Below are positions 59,641 to 64,000 of a stretch of DNA of 64,000 nucleotides, one piece after another. Source of the DNA: Tricholoma matsutake (Eukaryota > Basidiomycota > Agaricomycetes > Agaricales > Tricholomataceae). A model generated the notes under the pieces. That model did no database searches. It saw only the letters and a program-made list of their open reading frames with translations, and was not told where the DNA came from. The number at the start of each line of letters is the position of its first letter. Position 1 is the stretch's first letter. The translations under genes were made by a program, and so were the position numbers. The stretch spans positions 992,001-1,056,000 of the forward strand of contig AP026543.1 of NCBI GenBank assembly GCA_026075535.2. Reading direction: 5' to 3'.

Positions 59641-60362
59641 TGTTAAGGGTGAAGCCTCAACCACTCAATCTAGTTGATGTCGTTTGATGAGGTGCTTCCT
59701 CGATGAGTTGTTCAGCACTAGTCTTACTCGGAGCGTCCGACATAAGATAGGTAGTGCACTCTAGCAGGGCTTCTGCATAGAGTCGTTCAGGTTCACGCAC
59801 TAAGGGGCTTCCTTAGTGGTTTCAAGTAAGTTCGTGAGTTGCAAGTTAAGGCTGTAGAATGCCTAGATCTAAACTAAGGACATCCCTACTATGAGTTGCA
59901 GTACTTATACTACAAGGGAGGTCCTTATCGTCCAATCGGAAAGGTAGATGCATATCAAGTAAGAATAGAAACAATAGCCCTCATGCCTTGCATGAGGTGT
60001 CCGATGTCATGGAGTGCTGTGGTGCAGCATGTCAGGAAACAATAAGAGATAAGCCTCATGCCTAGCATGAGGTGTCCGATATCACGGATCTGATGTCAAG
60101 GATCTGATGTCACGGACCTCATGTCAAGAGGTTGTTGTATCACAGCATGTGTGGGAGTAGGTTCAGGTGCATGGAGTCACCATGTGTCAAGGGTGCCTTC
60201 CTCAGGAAGGGGATCGAATGCATGCAGTCGGCATGCATCATGTGTGTGTCTGGTGTCAAGGTCATGCCCTAGGCATGAATCATGGAGTGCCTCCTGTCTG
60301 GAGGGGATCGTCGGGTCGGTCGGGTCAGTCGGGTTCCATGAGTTACAAGGAAAATTGTAACA
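59641..60362 (-). repeat. 5' LTR of Gypsy-2
   Basis: 722 bp, TGTTACAATTTTCC...ACCCTTAACA on the minus strand. A TATA box TATAAG (complement of 59904-59909) predicts transcription start near 59877. Upstream U3 (59990-60130) has two hairpins of type cctcatgcc.tgcatgagg followed by gtgtccgat.tca, and tandem ggatctgatgtca units. Confidence 0.88.
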
Positions 60363-60940
60363 GGTAGCCTAGCATATGCTCATTGTCAGCAGGCTGTCTG
60401 GTACGACTTAGCCTTTAGGGCTGACAAAGCATTCAGATCAACAGATGTTGATTATCATTCCCCTTTGTGACTATCCATCATGTAATCTAGACTATCTTGA
60501 TAACTAATCACGATCAGTATGTCCAACAAATCACTTGCTATCTTCAACCCCTTTTCATTACAATCGGGCCCAAAAGGTGCCCTGCAAAATTGGACACAGG
60601 AAGTCATCTGGTATGTGGAGTCACGATTCTGGTGGGTATTGCTGGAGATCAAACAATCCAATCTGATAAAACAACAATGGATGCAAAAATGTCTGTATAA
60701 TGAGCTTGTAAGATGTTGCCCAAACATAGGGATCCTTGTAATTATATATCACAGATGTATGTCATGTCCTGGATTGGCATCGGCAATACCATCGGCCTTA
60801 TCATCGAGGTGCTGATCCTGCTTTGGTCCTTGGCTGACAGTCTGGCTGACATCAATATTGAACATTTGCCACTTGGATTCCATCTGTCTCTCTTGGCTGC
60901 ATTGGATGATGGTGTGGCGACTGAGGTGCCCATCTGACTT
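60363..60940. other. 5' flank of Gypsy-2; no gene recognised
   Basis: Overlapping short + strand ORFs (60519-60815, 60713-60937) in different frames suggest a decayed coding sequence continuing into the next entry, but no motif is recognised. Confidence 0.35.
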
Positions 60941-61480
60941 GTGGATTCATATGCATGCGATTGGTGGAGACACTACCGGGAGCCAGGACCCGAGCACATT
61001 TTGGGCATTGCCACCCTGGACGAGTGCCTCAATACCCATTGGCAATATGTTCCGGCACCCATCACTGACTCATCTCACCCTGGTAGCCAGGTGCTGCTGA
61101 GTCAGCCTGATTGCCAATCATGTCTCAATCTCCAGGGTCTTGTGCAAGATACTTTAGCCGAACTATGCAGCATGCATAACTTCATCAATGGTTGTGAATC
61201 CTCCACTGATGCTGCATTAAATGCAAATACCAGGCACACAGCAGGGTTCCATCGGCTTCATGAGCTTGCCCTGCTCAAGGAGCTTCAGGCTCAAACACTG
61301 GCATCGGCAGCGGTTACAGCACTGGTGGCCTCCTCAAAGGCATCAGTAACAAGACAGTCAAACCGTATTGCAGCACATGTAAAGGCTGAACTCGAGCGGC
61401 TTCAGTCTCTTCCTGCTGCATCCCACAAGTGGACTTGGGGTGTTGACCTCACAGAGAAGGATGTTTTGGGATCCAATTAG
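60941..61480 (+). pseudogene. 179-codon ORF, unknown, probably part of a decayed gene
   Basis: Begins MDSYACDWWRHYREPGPEHI. The C-terminal half is Ala/Leu/Glu-rich and likely helical (HELALLKELQAQTLASAAVT..ARVKAEL-like segments). It has no recognised domain. Frames before and after are open in other phases, so this may be an exon or fragment of one gene with 61488-62526. CpG is low. Confidence 0.3.
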
Positions 61481-61569
61481 ACAACCATGGGCAAGGGAAA
61501 AACACTGAACTCTGGGTACACATACTCTCTGCCTGATGGTGCCGACGACAAGGAGAATTTAATCACGCA

Positions 61570-62526
61570 AGCATCCCAACAGCTGCCTCTGCCAACTACA
61601 GTCCACCACCCAATGTAAATGGCCTCGATGCTGCCCTTTATTTTACAGACACTGAGTCAAATGAGCCATTCACCAATGCTAATGCCAATGTGGGCAAGGG
61701 TGAGGGCCACACCTATGCCAATGTCGATGGTGCTCCTGATGACAGTGATGACAATGGTGATGGGGAGGATGATGCCATGGCTGATCACCCACTCAGTGTG
61801 CCCACAGCCTCTCAGGCTGCTATGGCATGGGATAGTGAAGATGGTGATGGCAACGAAGATGATTGGGAGGCAGGTGATTCCATTGCCAATGCCAATGCCA
61901 TTGACAATGACAATGACAATGACAATGAGGACATTGAAAGCGATGGTGATGACGACAGTGACAGCGATGGTGATGATGGTGATAGGGAGGACAATGCCAC
62001 GGCCAATCGCCCACTGCCCACAGCCTCTCAGGCTGCTATGGCATGGGATAGTGAAGATGATTCACCTTGTGCTGACCAGCCAACTGCCTTTGAGGCAGCC
62101 ATGGCATGGCAGAGCGATGAAGATCCATCCCCTCCTGCTTCTGGTATCACAGCACAATCCCTAACTGGCTTTGATGCCACTGCCTTCTACCTTGCTGACA
62201 CCACCTCTTCAGCATCCGGCCCCACAATTTCCATTCCAACAGCAGTTCCCACTGCATCTGATGCAGCAGATTTTTTTTTTCGTCTTCAGAGACTGATTCC
62301 ACCCATGAATCTAACAGTGAGGATGATGCTGCATCCAATGCCAAGGTGCCTGATGTTGACTCCAATCTCTCTCGTACCGCGTCCCCTACTAGCTCTCAGA
62401 TAGACTTCCCCACTCCTTCTCACATCACACTCCCACATTCTGATCTCTATGGTTCTGCGGACTTCAGCTATGTTGATGTTACTTGGTTGTCTGGCTCTGA
62501 TGACATGATGGATACTGACTCATGAT
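61570..62526 (+). pseudogene. Acidic repeat protein ORF with a poly-T frameshift
   Basis: An open frame from about 61570 (PTAASANYSPPPNVNG) runs through a very acidic segment (IDNDNDNDNEDIESDGDDDS). It contains three copies of a motif PTASQAAMAWDSED (near 61800, 62020 and 62085, with changes). At 62271-62280 a run of ten T shifts the frame; in the next frame the acidic Ser-rich sequence resumes (SSSETDSTHESNSEDDAASN) and ends at TGA 62524-62526. I do not recognise the family; a host-like or transposon accessory protein are both possible. Confidence 0.4.
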
Positions 62527-64000
62527 GCACTCTTCATATATATAGTACTGTTTTGGGACTTACAATGTGTAATACTATTGTTGATGGTTTGGTCTGTGCT
62601 GATCATGGTGTAAAAACTGCTCAATTTCTTCCCCATCCATGGGATGTCATTCGTGAGGCCAAAATCATGCTGCATCGGACTGCCAATGCCAATGCCACTG
62701 CTGCTTAGTGAATTAATGCACCTTCACATTGAGTGATGCAATGTATCCTTGGCTGGATAGTGCTGATAAGATGGCCCACATAGTGAGGTCCAGGTCCCTG
62801 TCCAACTACTGCTATCAGTGCCAATGCCACTGCCACTGCCGATGTGGATTTAATAATCAAAGGTGTCATCAATTCATGACCTAGCTCAATTTAAATATTA
62901 TAAAATGGAACAACACAAGACCAGGGTTCACGTCGGTCACCCAACTGCCATTGCCACTGCCGTGGCCATTGCTGTTTGCTGTTGCCGATAGCTGATGCGA
63001 CAATGGGGGTTTCCATGTGTTTGATGCACCATATGTGCATAAATAGCAGCTCGTGTAACACAGAATGCTCTCTAATACACTCCATCAGTTACAATAGGTA
63101 TAGGTAGTTATATGCAGTATGTTCAACAGTGTCCACCAAACCATATCATTCGATACAATGTGTACGTTCAATAGACCGTATTATTTGGTACAGTGTAGCT
63201 TACCTATGCGGGAGAGGAGGGAGGGGGGTCTCTTCTATTCATTAAGGGGGTCTGTAATGCATGTATATGCTATATATTCATATTTATAACTATATACATG
63301 ACTGTAAAGGGTGCTGCATGAGATTGGAAGGGGTGAAATGTGGAGAAGTGACAGAATAAGGGGAGGAGGTGCCATCTACTGGGCTTGTACACCCTCTACA
63401 GCTGAAAAAAATGTATGTAAAGGGTAGAGGGATGTATGTAGAGGTGGGAATTAATGTTGGGAGAGCTGGGGATAAGGTGCTCTCTGTCAGTGCACCTGTA
63501 TGGGGAGGGTGGGGTGTTGTCACTTACCTGCATCCCTAGGCCTTCCCCTAATAAAATGCACATTGTAAGAGAGTATAATGGTCCTGATAAACGACCTGAT
63601 AGAGCCCCTTAAGGCTCTACAGTTGTCAGTATAGACAGAAAAAAGAATATGTACTCAGGAGGAGATATGTCTTCCCTGTAAAATCTGTGGCATCAAAGTG
63701 TTTGCTTTCTTTGATTCCTAGGCCTAGTTGTAAAGTAGAATGAGGGTCAGGAAAGGGGATAGCAGGGGGGAAGGTCCTGGCTCACCAGAGCATGGGTTCC
63801 CCATCAACAGAGGTGAACTTTGCTCACCATGAATCACACAACTTACCTATTGTCCAAAACTTCTCATAGGTGGTTGGAGTAGTCCATTACCCTTAAATTA
63901 TTGCCCACAGGCGATCCAAATAGTCAATATTTCGTCCTACAAGGTAGGATCTTCACCTACTCACCTAATGTTCCTGTTACTCCATGCCAGCTCATGGGAC
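62527..64000. other. Non-coding, short-repeat-rich end of window
   Basis: 62680-62990 holds scattered tgccaatgccactgcc-like hexamer runs also found in the ORF before it. 63110-63200 has two related copies of an att(c/t)g(a/g)tacaatgt block. The remainder has no ORF above 80 codons and no recognised RNA gene. Confidence 0.4.

Larger units (their letters stand above)
53754..60362 (-). mobile_element. Gypsy-2 chromovirus, 3' LTR missing
   Basis: Minus-strand element with 5' LTR (59641-60362), PBS, gag, protease, a repeat-containing linker, RT, RNase H, integrase and chromodomain in order. No LTR is found at the low-coordinate end, where Copia-3 gag takes over. It carries about two dozen in-frame TGA codons and one frameshift near 56262. 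No relation to Gypsy-1 beyond the shared domain order. Confidence 0.93.

Noticed and set aside
1..64000. CRISPR arrays, bacterial operons, riboswitches, rRNA or tRNA genes
   Set aside because: No spaced short-repeat array, Shine-Dalgarno-led operon or RNA-gene core was seen; the window is eukaryotic.

Overview
The window is TE-rich fungal nuclear DNA, most likely from a filamentous basidiomycete (Agaricomycetes). Its genes have many introns of about 50-60 bp. They include an ABCF2/Arb1 ATPase, a PP4 catalytic subunit and a basidiomycete-type histidine-acid phytase. The repeats are fungal Copia and chromodomain-Gypsy retrotransposons.

Layout. 1-0.4 kb: 3' end of a Copia element. 0.4-0.83 kb: tandem repeat. 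1.97-4.54 kb: ARB1/ABCF2 (+, ten exons). 4.5-10 kb: decayed sequence with a Copia RT relic. 10.09-11.76 kb: PP4 catalytic subunit (-, eight exons). 12.14-13.71 kb: two-finger C2H2 regulator of NRG type (-). 13.7-22.3 kb: no recognised gene. 22.4-23.6 kb: conserved gene of unknown function (+). 24.7-26.5 kb: membrane-anchored phytase (-) with a 9-nt microexon.

From 26.9 kb to about 60.4 kb the window is almost entirely retrotransposons. A + strand Copia (26908-37629, TSD tgaca) contains a - strand Copia (29092-34969, TSD cagtg), which itself holds a solo Gypsy LTR (30598-31023, TSD gtgct). Three more copies of that Gypsy family follow at 39.3, 45.0 and 50.6 kb. Between them lie a polypurine tract, a 21-bp G-rich minisatellite and a 325-bp hAT-type MITE. 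A truncated third Copia family (52.08 to about 53.75 kb) abuts a second, larger chromovirus (53.75-60.36 kb). 60.4-64 kb holds CpG-poor decayed ORFs and short repeats.

One theme joins the repeats: decay by CpG deamination. In the large Gypsy every stop I read is TGA, and many sit at conserved Arg positions (CGA to TGA). In other elements catalytic Asp codons after a C have become Asn. The large Gypsy also has a primer binding site complementary to the predicted 5' end of its own transcript, which suggests Tf1-type self-priming. The Copia elements instead have the half-tRNA(iMet) site known from Drosophila copia. The five host genes appear intact; no retroelement does.
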